Positions 1 to 12,685 of a stretch of DNA of 64,000 nt are shown piece by piece. Positions within the stretch are counted from its first letter, which is position 1. Every line of letters begins with the position of its first letter. The notes below the pieces were generated by a model. The model did no database searches, had not been told where the DNA came from, and saw only the letters and a program-made list of their open reading frames with translations. This DNA is from Ostrinia nubilalis (lineage: Eukaryota; Arthropoda; Insecta; Lepidoptera; Crambidae): NCBI RefSeq assembly GCF_963855985.1, contig NC_087093.1:10051501-10115500 (forward strand), in the 5' to 3' direction. The position numbers were made by a program, and so were the translations under genes.

Positions 1-445
1 TAACAAACTCCTATCTCCATGACTACCGTCGTAGTCTATGCCAAAGACTACAATATTTTAAGCAAGAAGTTTCAAACCTTAGCGGCTACGGTAACCCCTG
101 GGCCACATACATCATGATAACATTCGGTCGACACCGGAACGAAGTCTTGCGATTATGCAAAAAAGCATCGTATTCTAGTGCGGCTATATCACGTTCAACC
201 GGGGTTTTAATTCGACTAAAGTCCTGACTAAAGACTGGAAGAAAATACGCCGCATTGTACGAGTATGAGCACTTCGTGTTCTTAAAGCGGCTTCAGATCT
301 AGAGCCCACATAGTTTTCTTTCCAATAATATCCGCAAGTAGCGCTGCATGATCTTTACAACAAAAACGGCAATAGTTATTAAGGTGCCAAAATTATATGA
401 TTACTTTGGCACGGTATTATACACGTTCGAAGATTTGTCATTTTC

Positions 446-735
446 ATTCATTTCATCATCATCATCATCATCATTTCAGCCACAGGACGTCCACTACTGA
501 ACATAGGCCTCCCCCAATGACTTGCACATCGCACGGTTGGTAGCGGCCTGCATCCAGCGCCTTCCCGCTACCTTTATCAGGTCGTCGGTCCACCTTGTGG
601 TGGGTTGACATTGCAGAATATGACTTTTGATAGGTTCATCATAGAATTCGGCGGGAAGGATTTCACGGAGGAAGTTCGTAAAAGGGCGGAACAAGATCTT
701 ATAATAATGCAAGGCCGAAGCTGTAACGCGCGTGC
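446..735 (-). mobile_element. 5'-truncated LINE 3' end
   Basis: Minus strand codes QPTTRWTDDLIKVAGRRWMQ and ends CKSLGEAYVQ, the C-terminal end of a lepidopteran endonuclease/reverse-transcriptase ORF. The 3' tail is (ATG)n, seen as (ATC)n near 460-475. No upstream RT motifs, so only the last few hundred bases remain. Confidence 0.75.
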
Positions 736-802
736 TCCTACGTGTAATCCGGCGAGTATGCAATAAATAGTAATGTCTGGTAAATAGTGGTAATACGTAT
801 CA

Positions 803-1046
803 TTCGTTCGTTCGTTTCAGCCGAAAAGACGTCCACTGCTGGACAAAGGCCTTCCCCAAGGATTTTCACGAAGACCGATCCTGCACCGCTCGCATACAGG
901 CACCTCCCGCGACCTTCACCAGATCGTCGGTCCACCTAGTGGGAGGCCTGCCCACGCTACGTCTTTCGGCTCGTGGTCGCCACTCAAGAACTTTCCTGCC
1001 CCAGCGGCCATCAGCTCTACGAGCTATGTGCCCCGCCCCGTCTATG
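803..1046 (-). mobile_element. 5'-truncated LINE 3' end, second copy
   Basis: Minus strand codes RADGRWGRKVLEWRP, then GRPPTRWTDDLVKVAGG, then KAFVQQWTSF, with a (GAAC)n tail (CGTTCGTTCGTTT at 805). It lies just beyond the copy at 446-735 but has a different tail, so it is a separate insertion. Confidence 0.75.
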
Positions 1047-1266
1047 TCTATATGCGCTACGATTACAGGGTATCATTTTGCATAGTCGCAAGACTTCACT
1101 CCGCTGCTGTCAAATCAATGTCGCATAATGTTATCGCAATGTGTGTGGCCCTTGGCCAAATCACAGAAGCCTATGCGAAGAAAGAGCACTTGAATGACAA
1201 TGAAAATCAGGGTTACCATTTTATAAGATCTCCTCACTATTGAGGGTAACAAAGTAACATTAATAA

Positions 1267-1552
1267 GTCGGCCGTTTAGTGTAGTGGTTCGAAACGGACT
1301 ACTACTATTCCGGAGGTAGCGGGTTCGATTCCCGCACAGTACAAACATTTGTGTGCATGAACATACTTGTTTGTATTGGACTGGGTGTTTTCTATGTATA
1401 ATAAGTATGTATTTACAAAAAAAAAAGTATTTAAGTATGTTTATATCCGTTGTCTAGTACCCATAGTACAAGCTTTGCTTAGTTTGGGACTAGAAGCGCA
1501 GTGTAAAATGTCTAAGGATATTTATTTATTTATTTATTTATTTTATTTATAA
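1267..1552 (+). mobile_element. tRNA-derived SINE
   Basis: Pol III A box TAGTGTAGTGG at 1277-1287 and B box GGTTCGATTCC at 1322-1332, 35 bases apart as in tRNAs. The body ends in (ATTT)n at about 1525-1552. The 3' region (GTACAAGCTTTGCTTAGT...GGACTAGA) reappears at 31440-31562, so it is a shared tail that may come from a partner LINE. Not a tRNA gene: the acceptor stem does not close and the tail is SINE-like. Confidence 0.82.
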
Positions 1553-2585
1553 TCTAGCCATTAATTACATTTATTACCTATACGAGAAAGTAAAGCAACA
1601 TGCGGTTTTATTTTAATTTGTAAAATATTTGTAACAGTTTGTTCCAAATGTAGTTTTACAACAGTATTGCTGTTTCAGCTGTCACTGTGAAGCTTTGGGA
1701 AAATAAATAAATAGAAAAAATATTAACATAAATATTTATTTAAGTTTTTATGTTCATTATCATAATATGCCAATTTAAGTTACACTGTGTGACAGTCTTT
1801 GACACTAAACAAACTCTTCAGCTTAATAATACCTACCTACAGGGCGTTTTTATAGTTACTCTTGCTGATGAAACAAGAAGGGTTGATTCTACTACTGAAA
1901 TACAACTACTTTTCTTACAGGACCAATATCAAATTCTCAAAAAAATTCACATCCTCGTGATGGTGATAATTTCTATGGAGAGGTTTTTTTTTTATATTCG
2001 GTCTCTTGGGATAAATTATTCCATTTGAGCAGTAGAATTAATCCTTTTTATTTGATCACTGTATAAAAATAACACAAGTGTTTAGGAAAACTTCTTCTTT
2101 GGTATGGTATCACTACGGAGTTATAATGTCGGCAACTCTGTATCACTGACTTGTAACTTTCAAACAGTATGAATAATAAGAGCACCACATTGGTTTTCTT
2201 TCTGAAAAAAGGCTTTCACTTTTAGTACTAACCCTTTAGCACTATTTCATTGAAATAAAAATACAATAAACGCACAGAAGACTGAAATTGAGTCAACTGA
2301 CGTGACATTTATAATTTGTTGACATTATGACAGTTTGACAAGACTAGGGATTGAAAAAGTTTTAATTGAAAAAGTAAAATGACAATTTATTAAAACGATT
2401 CACAAGGATATAATCGATTAAAAATATTTATAAAATGTTCTGATACTTGCCTGGAGCGATTATCCAATCGTGGTTTCTACTGAAAAACTACCTCGTGGCA
2501 AGATTTTAATAAAATAATAAAATCTTTATCTTCTCTTTCACAATCTATAAAAGTTCATTTGGTCTATTATTATACATGTGCTATG

Positions 2586-2766
2586 AATGAGGGTTTTCGC
2601 GATTGAAAAATCCGCGAGATGGCAATACGTAGACGCGAGGTCCAAATGCTGCATGATTGGTGGATATCTGTCAATGTCATGTCAAAAATAACCAATCATG
2701 CAGCATTTGGACCTCTCGTCTACGTATTGCCATCTGGCGGATTTTTCAATCGCGAAAACCCTCATT
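2586..2766. mobile_element. Foldback MITE (AATGAGGGTTTTCGCG)
   Basis: 181-bp near-perfect palindrome. Arms AATGAGGGTTTTCGCGATTG to AATGCTGCATGATTGGT and back, with an AT-rich loop of about 30 bases. Confidence 0.85.
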
Positions 2767-3618
2767 GGCATAGATTATGAGAGACTGGCAACTATACTAG
2801 GTTGATATATGTTTCTCACACTTCAACTGGCATTGGATTCAACATCGGATTCTGACACTTTTACAGTTATGATACCATGAATATCAGTTTATGGTCCTAA
2901 TTATTTTTATTTTATTTACGACCTTCGACCAGTTGGACACTTTAGATAGCTTCTTGTAATAGTGTCAATATCTTTTTAGCTTTTAACGCAAATCTAGTCT
3001 TCAAAGCAGTTTAATCGATTTATTTTATTTTCAAAATCGATATTTTATTGTCTATGATGGCCGCAGGAACATCACTATACATGGACTCCCAGCAATAAAG
3101 TACGGTAATGCCTCGTACAGATTTTATCGGCAAAAATTATGGAACTTGATAGGTTTTAGACCATGCCACGCACCAAAACGTCCGGAAGTTGTAATAGTAT
3201 TATAGAATAAACGTTGAAAGACTTATTAATTTAATTTTTCAATGCTTAAGTGTCCATTAGAATGAAAGGGTGCTTAATGTATTAAAAAAAATAGAAAATA
3301 ATTATGATGGGTTAATGTTTTTGGGCGGTTTTTTAGGCGGTTTCTGACAATGTCCTTTGTTCGGATTTTGGTATAGCAGTTTTTACGTTCGTGCAAGTTC
3401 TTCGAGTCCGAGATAAATCTCGTTTAGTCGTGTTGGTGTAAGAGATGGAAACGAAATTGAGCATCGAAGTTAGGCACACAGTTTTGCTAAGTTACTAGCT
3501 TTTGCACGCGTCATTTTTCAAAGCTCGTGCCTACTACGAGCTTTTGCCCGCGTGAAATTCAGTTTGTCGCTGATCGTTATAAATTATAGCCTATAGGTGT
3601 GTTAGTCTGATTTATCTA

Positions 3619-3779
3619 AATATATATAACGCACAGCCCTAACCACTCGACGGATCGGGCTGAAATTTGGCATGCAGGTAGATGGACGTAGGCATCCGCT
3701 AAGAAAGGATTTAACGAAACTCCACCCCTAAGGGGGTAAAACGGGATCCACGCGTACGAAGTCGCGGGCGGCCGCTAGT
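3619..3779 (-). mobile_element. Lepidopteran CGCCCGCGACTTCG repeat
   Basis: AACGCACAGCCCTAACCACT...GTACGAAGTCGCGGGCGGCC-CTAGT, the reverse orientation of the repeat at 32621. Confidence 0.6.
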
Positions 3780-4633
3780 AAGACAATAATAATGTCAAGT
3801 TTCATCAAATCCGCTCAGTGGTCAGTGCCGTGAAAAATTAAGAAACATCCGTACATTCTTTCACATTTGTAATATTAGTAGGACTATAACTATTTGTTAA
3901 TTTTAATTTAAGTTCATCATAAAATATTAACAAAAATAAATAAACGAGTGTCTTACCAAAAAGTTCAAACTATAAATGCACATTGTTCTACAACCTAGAG
4001 TTAATTTACAAACACTTAATCTCACCACGGGGCAAAGGCCACGCCCCAACCGCTTAGTAAATTAGACCACGCCAAAATTATAAGAGCTATGTTTTCACAA
4101 AGCATCGACGAGAGCCTTATTAGTCTGTGGACACACTAGTTCATATTAAGCCGATAATTCAGCGGCATTATCACCGGCATCACAGACACGCGCGCCGTGA
4201 ATGGCGGCCCAAATAATAATTTTGCGTAGGGTTGCCATGTCAATTTGACAACCAGGAGAAGTGAAAACCCCGGATTTTGAAGCCCCTGCTATAAAGCTTT
4301 AGTTGCTATCGAAGACATTTTCGAATACCTAACGACTACCTGTCAACTCATGTTACCGATTTTAGTTCTTGAAAGGAACCGCTGGGGGTGCTGTACAATC
4401 TGTCATACATTTCTTGCATACTCCCCAGCGAAGCAAGTTGGTTTAACGCAAGCTCATAGTAGAGGCACAGGACCCGGACATGTCAATAGGTTTTTTAAAT
4501 TCTTGGTATAATTTACGACGACAGCCGAATGGTTAAGGAGTGTCGGCCTGGCCGACTCGAGATCCGAACACTCGTAACAAAAACATATTTAGTTTTCAGT
4601 ACGAGAGGTTAACGCAAATACACTATTATTTAT

Positions 4634-4872
4634 TAACTAGCTTTCCGCCCGCGGCTTCGCCCGCGTGGAATTTTGTCTGTCACAGAAAAACTTTATCGCG
4701 CGCGTCCCTGTTTCAAAAACCGGGATAAAAACTATCCTATGTTCTTTCCCGGGACTCAAACTATCTCTATGCCAAATTTCATCAAAATCGGTTGCGAGGT
4801 TTAAGCGGGAAAGCGTAACAGACAGACAGACAGACAGAGTTACTTTCGCATTTATAATATTATTAGTTGGGA
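4634..4872 (+). mobile_element. Lepidopteran CGCCCGCGGCTTCG repeat with (CAGA)n
   Basis: ACTAGCTTTCCGCCCGCGGC...CAAATTTCATCAAAATCGGT...(CAGA)n at 4813-4835...TTTATAATATTATTAG. A MITE-like repeat carrying a GTCT-type microsatellite. The ORFs at 4540-4901 lie inside it and are not genes. Confidence 0.65.
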
Positions 4873-4899
4873 TATTGTTTAAAAATGACAATCATGCTT

Positions 4900-7800
4900 A
4901 GCTGAATCTAGCAAGTCGTCGGTTGATCGCAGCGCAATTTTAAACCTAGACTACAAATATTCCGGCCCAGACGCTCCCCGGTCGCCCTCTATTAGGATAA
5001 ATCCGGGGAAACCTGTACCGATGGCAACCCTACTTTTGCGTGCCATTCCACCAAACGAGCGGAGCCTGCGCCCCGTAGATTGTCTTTTGAGAACATCTCT
5101 CACAGATGCCGTTTTGTGGTTTAATTATAAAAGTTTGGGTAATAAGCTTGAAGGTGGGTTTAATCAATGTTTTTGTTTGTACGGATCTTTGTTTATTTCC
5201 TGAGAATAGACTGACTTAATACCTTAAGAGTTGGGTAGATTTTAATTAACCTTCTAGAAACCGAGAAGCTCTCTCTGCAGAATCGGTACTTATCTGAAAT
5301 GGATTAAAAGCTATTTAGGTATACTCACATATAAGTAAGTTAATGAAGATAGATACTCGACATCAAGTGAAACTCCACATTAGTATTGCAAAATCGCACC
5401 TATTAAAGTACCTACAAAATGATGCCACAGTATTCTTTCGTCCGATAATGCGTGTCATTTCCATCAGTTATAATGTAAGACATGGTGTTAAAGCTAAACG
5501 AGATTTATTTTTATGGTTTTCTATTTACTTGAACATCTCATCTTAAAAAAATTGCATGAGATAGCATAATATGAAGATTGAACCTTTGCATCAAAGCTTA
5601 GATAGATCCCTTAGATATTAATCAAAGCGTCATCAAGGTACAGATCTTTTTGTGAATGGGAGCGCGTGACGTCACGAATTGGTCGTATCTGAACTCATTC
5701 AATCTAAATTCGATATTGAAATTACAATGCCAATATTGTTGTGAACATAAACATAAGATGGCTATTAAAGATTATATCGGGCACGTGCGTAATACACGTC
5801 CTTAATAGAATAAGGAGATGCGAACAGTGTAGGGCCATTCAGTGGTAGTGTTGTGGAATCAACGGTGACATGACATATCGATAAGAAAGCGGCGCGCTCT
5901 CTTTTCAAAGGAATAACGCTGAAGTTTTCAACAAAGAAAGGATAAGCAACCTATTTTCCTATTGAATTATGAGCACAACACATTATAAGTGAGGAGTATT
6001 TTTTCTGCAGGGGATGAGACATCTCCAGTCAAATAAGACACTTTTTGAAATCTCCAAAGGCTAACATTAATTTGGATTAACCATGTTTGGTGTCACTTGT
6101 AGGCTGTTTTGCAAAGTTAACTAACCAAATGAATGTGATTGATTTTAAATCACATAACAATTTCAAAGCAAATAGGTTACATCGACGAAAATGAACCAAT
6201 TTTTTACAGCATTGCTTTTTCACACAATAACAATACTGAAAGATTTTTCCAGCTGATGTTTTTCATCGCCCCTTCGAATTGTATCGTAGTTTAATCCTTC
6301 AAGCTCCACGAATCTAGACACAATAGATAATCAATTGTTATGACATTAATTAATGCCGTCTAGGACTCAATCGGTTAATGTTTAAAACATGTCACATCAC
6401 TAGCACCGGAGACACGCACCCGCCTATCAGCACGTACCTACTAGGGCGAACGGAACGGGAATACGTTTTTGATGGGAAGCGAGCTGAGCTTGTATAAGTT
6501 AATAAAACCCTAATGTTTATGTGCGTAGGTAATACAATCGGATAACACGAGTAATCACGTGGACTATAGAAGTTGGCAAATATATTTGTATAATTGTGTT
6601 TTTGTTTGACCGTGCCGTATAGTGGGTGAATACTAACGGGGGAGTAAAACCTTCTATGTAATAAATGGCGTTTAGACAAAATTGTATTTTAATACGAATC
6701 AATAGAATACAAACTCCTATTTTACTCTAATCTGTAAGTACTTATTCTTATTATCTCATATCTAGGTATAACCTACTTTGATAACTTTTAATTCCTTAGG
6801 GTAATGCATAAATCAAAAGTCATCACCCCAAGGTTCATCGCCGTCCCCTGCAAAAGTGTGTCAACTTATTAGATGTAAAAGGGATAAAGCGAAAATTTAT
6901 AACAGAAATGACTGAACATTTTGTCGGGTCCCTTATCAGTTTTCATTGTCCTTTCCTCGTACATTTTTCAATGCAATGGCCTACCTAATAACTCAGAAAC
7001 TCAATTATAGCGCGGATTTGTTTTGCCCAACAAAGTGTGAAACTTACTTCCCAAACCGACCGGAACCGGGCGAATTGGACAAATAAAGTTGCAATTCAGT
7101 TCATGTTATTGCGATGCGCTATATATAACTTATCATTTAGATTGTAGGTTAAAATAACCGTTTGAAAAAGTATTTTTATGTTTTTAAGGTGCAATTTGTG
7201 AGTTTATCCGCTCAACTTCAAAATATACAATTCTGCCCTCTATAGTTAAAACGGCGCTTTTAATTTTTTTTCCGGAAATGGGTTAAACGTGAAGGATAGC
7301 GAAGAATAAAACTTTTTTACCTCGGTTTTGCCTTGACATGCGCCCTTCTAACTGTCGGGACTTCCCTTCTATGATCTGAGATCGGGACAGAATTGTACGA
7401 GTTATCTTAAATTCTTCTGCGTTGTTGTTAATATCATTATAAAAGTGTAAGTATTAATTTATCGAAAAAATGGAAGAAAAGAGAAAGAAGCTTGTGTAAG
7501 CTCTATCATTAATTTATTTGCCATGTCATTCTTTTTGTTTCTTCAATAGAGTTACTCTCAGTTTTGTAATTCATTGTTACAGAAATACTAGATGTTACAA
7601 GTTGTTGTATCGTTGGCATTTCGTTGTATCAAAAAAGCTTGTTTTCCTTTCCTTAATTCTGAATATATTAGAAAGAAACCTACGCTGGATTTTAGTTAGT
7701 CAATTTGTCGAAAGCTTATATTGTTAGCTGAAACAAAAGTTACATTACACGTGCGTGATTGCTGTTTCTTTTAATTAATTATAATTCTGAACTTCGCTAC

Positions 7801-7990
7801 GAACAGTAGTTAATTGTGAGATTGCGTGAACAGAGAAATGCAATTGCATAGACCGACAAAAAGTGTTTGTTTATAGAATCGAGAATAGGTCGTTGCTAGT
7901 ATTTTACAATAACTACGCTTAGTACTTAAGTAGGTAACAAATACTCTGATACAGGTTTTATGGCGTGAATAATATTGTTATGATCTTTAA
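4900..7990. other. No gene seen
   Basis: AT-rich intron or intergenic DNA. I read both strands and found no exon-like stretch, RNA gene or clear repeat; ORFs here are short and of chance composition. Confidence 0.6.
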
Positions 7991-7994
7991 TGGA

Positions 7995-8150
7995 CGTATA
8001 ATTATGGTACTAGCTGCCCGCAACTTCGCCCGCGTGGCATAGTTACTCTAACATAAAAATATTTTTCAAATCAGTTCTGAGATTAGCATGTTCAAGCAAC
8101 GCACAATCTCTTCAGCCTTTATAATATTAAATTGCATAAGTGCTCTTATT
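7995..8150 (+). mobile_element. Lepidopteran CGCCCGCGTGG repeat, short
   Basis: ACTAGCTGCCCGCAACTTCG...CAATCTCTTCAGCCTTTATAATATTA. Confidence 0.55.
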
Positions 8151-8678
8151 CATATTGATAAGTAATTGCGTCAGAATAATTGCCATTTTCAACAAAGTAA
8201 AGGAATGTTCCCAATTTTACATAATACATTACACGAGCCTCATCTTTACCCATGATATTTGATAACATTGTTTCACCCGAGCTTAATATACAAAGCAATA
8301 AAGGTTACAATAATACCTATCTCAGTTCTTAGAAGTTAATAAGTCTATATCAATCAGACCACGAATTACTAAGACCTGCTTAAGTCCTCGGGCTAGGTAT
8401 TGAATTATTGACATCAATGGCACATTGAATTGAACTATGCTGAATTCTCGAGCTACCGACTGATATTGAATTCGGCGTGTTCTTAACATTGCAATAATAC
8501 GTACTATGCCATCGCTAGTGATGTAATGTAACGTTATTGTATCGATTAATCAAAGAGTACTTGTCGATTAAACATTAAAAGAATATTATTTCGAGATCGA
8601 CCAAGTTGAAATCGTCAATAGGATAGACTCTTTACGTTCATTGGTATCATCATTGTATTATTGAAACTTTATTCATTG

Positions 8679-8817
8679 AACTAAAAAGATAAAAACAAGC
8701 CTCAGTGTTCACAAATGCAGTCGGAGGCATCAATGACTAATTCTTTTGTTGGTGATATGTATTTGATGCCTCCGACTGCATTTGTGAACACTAAGGCTTG
8801 TTTTTGTCTTTTTAGTT
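8679..8817. mobile_element. Foldback MITE (AACTAAAAAGAT)
   Basis: 139-bp palindrome with arms of about 55 bp including CACAAATGCAGTCGGAGGCATCAA minus a few bases. A 30-base loop separates them. Few arm mismatches, so young or kept similar. Confidence 0.82.
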
Positions 8818-9184
8818 AAATAACATACTTTTTTGTAATCTACTTAAAAGCCCTTTATTCTGATAACTCCTTCTGGCGCAGTCGGGTAAAAAGTAAAGGG
8901 ATTCCATGCTTTGAAACGTCAAGTCGTCAGTTTGATTGAAAGTCGTAACACGCAGTCTAAAACAACAGTAAAAGACGATTTGAGAAATCGTGTTGCGTTG
9001 ATTCATGGAAGCTTAATACTTGGATTTTGAAACATCAAATTTGACGACTGCATTAATCGATAGATCTCTCGACTACACTCGATTAGAAACTCTACAGCTC
9101 GATTGATATAATCAATTATTGACATTCACCTATAGGATTAGATCCAGCTAGTAACCGACGGAATGTACCAAAATTGGCAAGCAA

Positions 9185-9420
9185 ATCTCAACTAATATTA
9201 TAAAGCTGAAGAGTTTGTTTGTTTGTTTGTTTACTTGAACGCGCTAATCTCAGGAACTACTGGACCGATTTGAAAAATTCTTTCAGTGTTAGATAGCCTA
9301 TTTATGGAGGAAGTTATAGGCTAGATACCATCACGCTACGAGTAATAGGTGCAGAGTGAAAATGAAAAATGTTGCGAAAACGGGTTTTCACGCGTACGAA
9401 GTCGCGGGCACAGCTAGTAC
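9185..9420 (-). mobile_element. Lepidopteran CGCCCGCGACTTCG repeat with (GTTT)n
   Basis: CTAATATTATAAAGCTGAAG, (TTTG)n at 9206-9230, GGACCGATTTGAAAAATTC, ending ACGAAGTCGCGGGCACAGCTAGT. Resembles Helitron-like repeats of Lepidoptera (CTAG end), but this is not proved. Confidence 0.6.
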
Positions 9421-10449
9421 TATCTATATCCATAGACAAAGAGAGTGAAATGAGCCAGTCCATAAATACGTACTGAAGACGTAGATACTCTCTGCTAGAT
9501 CTGGCAAATTAATAATCACAAGAGAGACTAGGGCCCTTGGGGTGTATCGTATTAATAAGTAATGTAGAGCGATCAATTCTCTAATAATAATACTAAGCAA
9601 GCAATTTGTGTGTAACTTAATTAAACTAAATTAAGGTAATAATTTATGCATTGACTTGATTCATAATTTGGGGATATTTTGTTAGATAGGAGACAAGTAG
9701 GATAATTAAAAATGAAATAACCCTAAAATATTGTAAAAGTATGGAACTTGTATGCCAGCTTTATTTATTTAATTTTTTTTGGTTGAAATTCACCCAGATC
9801 GTAACTCTACTTAGACTTTTTTCGCTGTAGAGACGACTAAAGAGATGGCATGAGGACTTTTGTTATTCTCCAAAGTACCTTTTCCCAGCAGTAGGTTGAT
9901 AAGTAGATTCTTTGAAAATAATTAAAGTAATTTCAGGCCATTGCCCTGGCAATCTACACACGATTACAATTTTTCTCAGTAAGATATTTTTGTCCTTGGT
10001 AAGATGAAAGCAATTTAATGTAGACAAATTAAACATAAAGAACTACTTTTCCCATAAACTTAAGATTAGTTAGAGTTTTTAAGAAAGTTACAATAATGTA
10101 TATATTATTTAAATAATCTCAAATCTAACACAATTTTATTTTCAACTCATCTTCTTTGTTATATCTTATTAAGTTGAGTGACTTTTATTTTTTATATAGA
10201 GCCGCATTTTGATTAAGGACTAAATCTTTTAAGCACTAAAAGCCAAATTAAAAGTAAACAACAGACTTTCGCTTTCGAAAATAACAGTACGTGCGCCAGC
10301 TATAAAGTAGTTAAGAAAAATAAAACGGACAGAAACAAATGAATGTGAAAACAGTCGAGAAAGAATACGTAAGTGAGATCGAGTTGGATCCCATTCGAGA
10401 AAGTTATCACGTCGATTGGAGAGCATCTGGTACTTCCAGTAACACAATT

Positions 10450-10603
10450 TTGATCGTGAGACTTGACGTTAATTTGTGAAACTGCACGGAAACCCGACGC
10501 TTAGGTGGCAGGACGAGAGGCGAGCCCGATTAATTCAAGAAGTGGAATCCACGAATTAATGGGACGGACCGCGTTGTGCCTATTGATCGGACGAGAGTGG
10601 GTT
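10450..10603 (+). repeat. Direct duplication, unit 1
   Basis: GACGTTAATTTGTGAAAC...CAGGACGAGAGGCGAGCC...GATTAATTCAAG...TTAATGGGACGGACC...CCTATTGATCGGACGAG. A diverged second unit is about 495 bases downstream. Confidence 0.75.
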
Positions 10604-10944
10604 CAAAACGTGTATTGTGTCAAAGGCGCCCAATATTTTAGAACGCGTTGTCATAAAACAAGGGGATCGGGTAAAATTTAATCCATTGTCTAAATACCGA
10701 CGTTAACTTTCGGTTTTTTAAATGTAGACGAAAATGGTCGCTTTTGTTTATTTTTGTATATTTTAATGAAAAAAATAAATGAAGTCGATTGACATAGAGA
10801 AACGCGGGACTCAATGCGATATTTTTATATGAGTTACATTAGTACTCAAAGCTTGACATTTCGGCTCTGTTGGTACAGCATCGAAAGTGAAGTCGATTGG
10901 ATAAAATTTTCCCTTGCTCTTTCAGTATCTATCATAATTTTACC

Positions 10945-11084
10945 GTAAGATTAGACGTTAATTTGTGAGACGGAAGATATGACAGGACGAGAGGCGAACC
11001 CGATTAATTCAAGGAGTATCCACGAGTTAATGGGACGGACAGCTCGTGTTGTTCCTATTGATCGACCGAGTTCAAAACAGCCCA
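10945..11084 (+). repeat. Direct duplication, unit 2
   Basis: GACGTTAATTTGTGAGAC...CAGGACGAGAGGCGAACC...GATTAATTCAAG...TTAATGGGACGGACAG...CCTATTGATCGACCGAG. Collinear with unit 1, with several short gaps. Confidence 0.75.
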
Positions 11085-12551
11085 AATGTTTGAAGCGCAA
11101 ATTTTGCGTTTACTAGGGCGTTTGTAGTGTCATGCGGATTACTCATCACACGAGGGGTTGGCCCGTATCATCCGCAATCCTATTTCTCTTACTGTTTAAT
11201 GCGATGCGTGATATAAGTATGCGGGACGCGCTCCCGTGAAAGCACGACATTTCACGCTTGCAGGCTATTCCCGCATGTAGATGTACCATCCCACTTATCT
11301 GCGTGACACTAAAACCCCTTTAGTTTTGTTTCTATCTTTTGTTCTTATAATTAAGCGTTGCTTATTTTCGTTATTGATTACCACTTGGCAGATGGAAAAG
11401 AGATTAGTTAAAGTTGGATACTATACTCAACTAGGATAGTAAAATATTCTGTAGGAGTTGTCAGCAACCGTCGACTAATTTTCATCGTTTCTTTTGTTAA
11501 AAGGTCTAGATCTAAACATGACGTATTAAGCCCAAGGCATCCTATATTTTAAAATATGTGCATTTGTATACAAGGGTTCGGAGCGGAGTAGGTATTAATC
11601 CGTAGAAAGACCGGTCGAAACTTTTGGTTTTAAAAGTAAGCAATGATTTTGCTAAGCTGTTAATTGCAAGTCGTTTATTCATTCATTTTCCACTGTCGCA
11701 GAAACAAACACGTGATCAAAATGCTTACAATAATTTTAATTTATGGATTCCTTATTGAAAAATGATTAGTACCTACCTAAGTACACCGAACCAACTTTCA
11801 TCCCCTACTACAAGCGTTGTTTAGAGACAAGAGTGTTACAACACAAGAGCATTTATAAATAATATTAGCAGTTCTGCGATCGTCTATATTTGGCTTCGTT
11901 GACTATCGTATTTCTATCATAATTTTTTACATATATTTATAATATTTTCCTTGTCGAATGTCCCTTTCAAGGATTGGACCTTTTGCCTTTTCAGTCCCTC
12001 GGGGAGGCACGCGGAATATTATTTCCCCTTTACTAAAGGCTCGCATGGACCTCTGAATGTATTATATTAAACTTTTCTTGTTATTGAGATTAGAATAATA
12101 TTATAGGGCTTGCATCCAATCTTTGTCCCTTAATAGTTTCTATTGTGTCGTGAAAGATTTTGTTTATCCTCGTCGTATCCCTTGTGTAACAATATTGTGG
12201 GTTTTGCCAAAGAAAAGGTTTAGTATTGTTATTGTCCGTGTAATAATGGCGAAATATAGTTTAATTTCATTTGTGGTGCACGGATATTATTTTATATTGT
12301 TATTGTTTTTGCTTATTTGTGGATTCAGTGGTCAGCCGTTTCAGCTTGTAACTGAATATATTTTTAATGGTAGGTAATCATTGCTTTCTTGGTATAGTAA
12401 AATTATTCTCAATTTATCCATTTAAAGATTCGATATCGTATTTCTTGTTCGTAATTATTTATAAATGCAAAGTTCAATGATAAATGAAAAATTCTAGTTA
12501 GATGAATTTAGACATGATGCAAGATTTTAAACTTTCGCGTTCCATTTAAAT
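11085..12551. other. No gene seen
   Basis: AT-rich, with no recognisable exon, repeat or RNA gene. The 84-aa ORF at 12123-12377 is hydrophobic, but its base composition is ordinary and it has no context. Confidence 0.55.
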
Positions 12552-12685
12552 TAAAATAGAGAAACACCAGTCTGCTTGTGACCACGGCTGCAGCATAGCA
12601 GCCGAAACGTCAAGCCGTGAGTACATAATATGTACTCGTAACTCATATAAAAATGTCGCGTTGAGACTCGTGTTCCTCTATTTTA
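12552..12685. mobile_element. MITE with TAAAATAGAG ends
   Basis: 134 bp with inverted ends TAAAATAGAGAAACAC / GTGTTCCTCTATTTTA. The core CCACGGCTGCAGCATAGCAG forms an extra stem with AAGCCGTGAG. Confidence 0.65.

Noticed and set aside
450..480. Short (ATC)n run as a CRISPR-like or regulatory array
   Set aside because: It is the simple-sequence tail of a LINE copy; no spacer structure exists anywhere in the window.
1277..1345. Possible tRNA gene
   Set aside because: A and B boxes are present, but the stems do not close and an (ATTT)n-ended body follows, so it is a SINE.
12123..12377. 84-aa hydrophobic ORF as a small membrane protein
   Set aside because: AT-rich codons give hydrophobic peptides by chance, and no supporting context was found.
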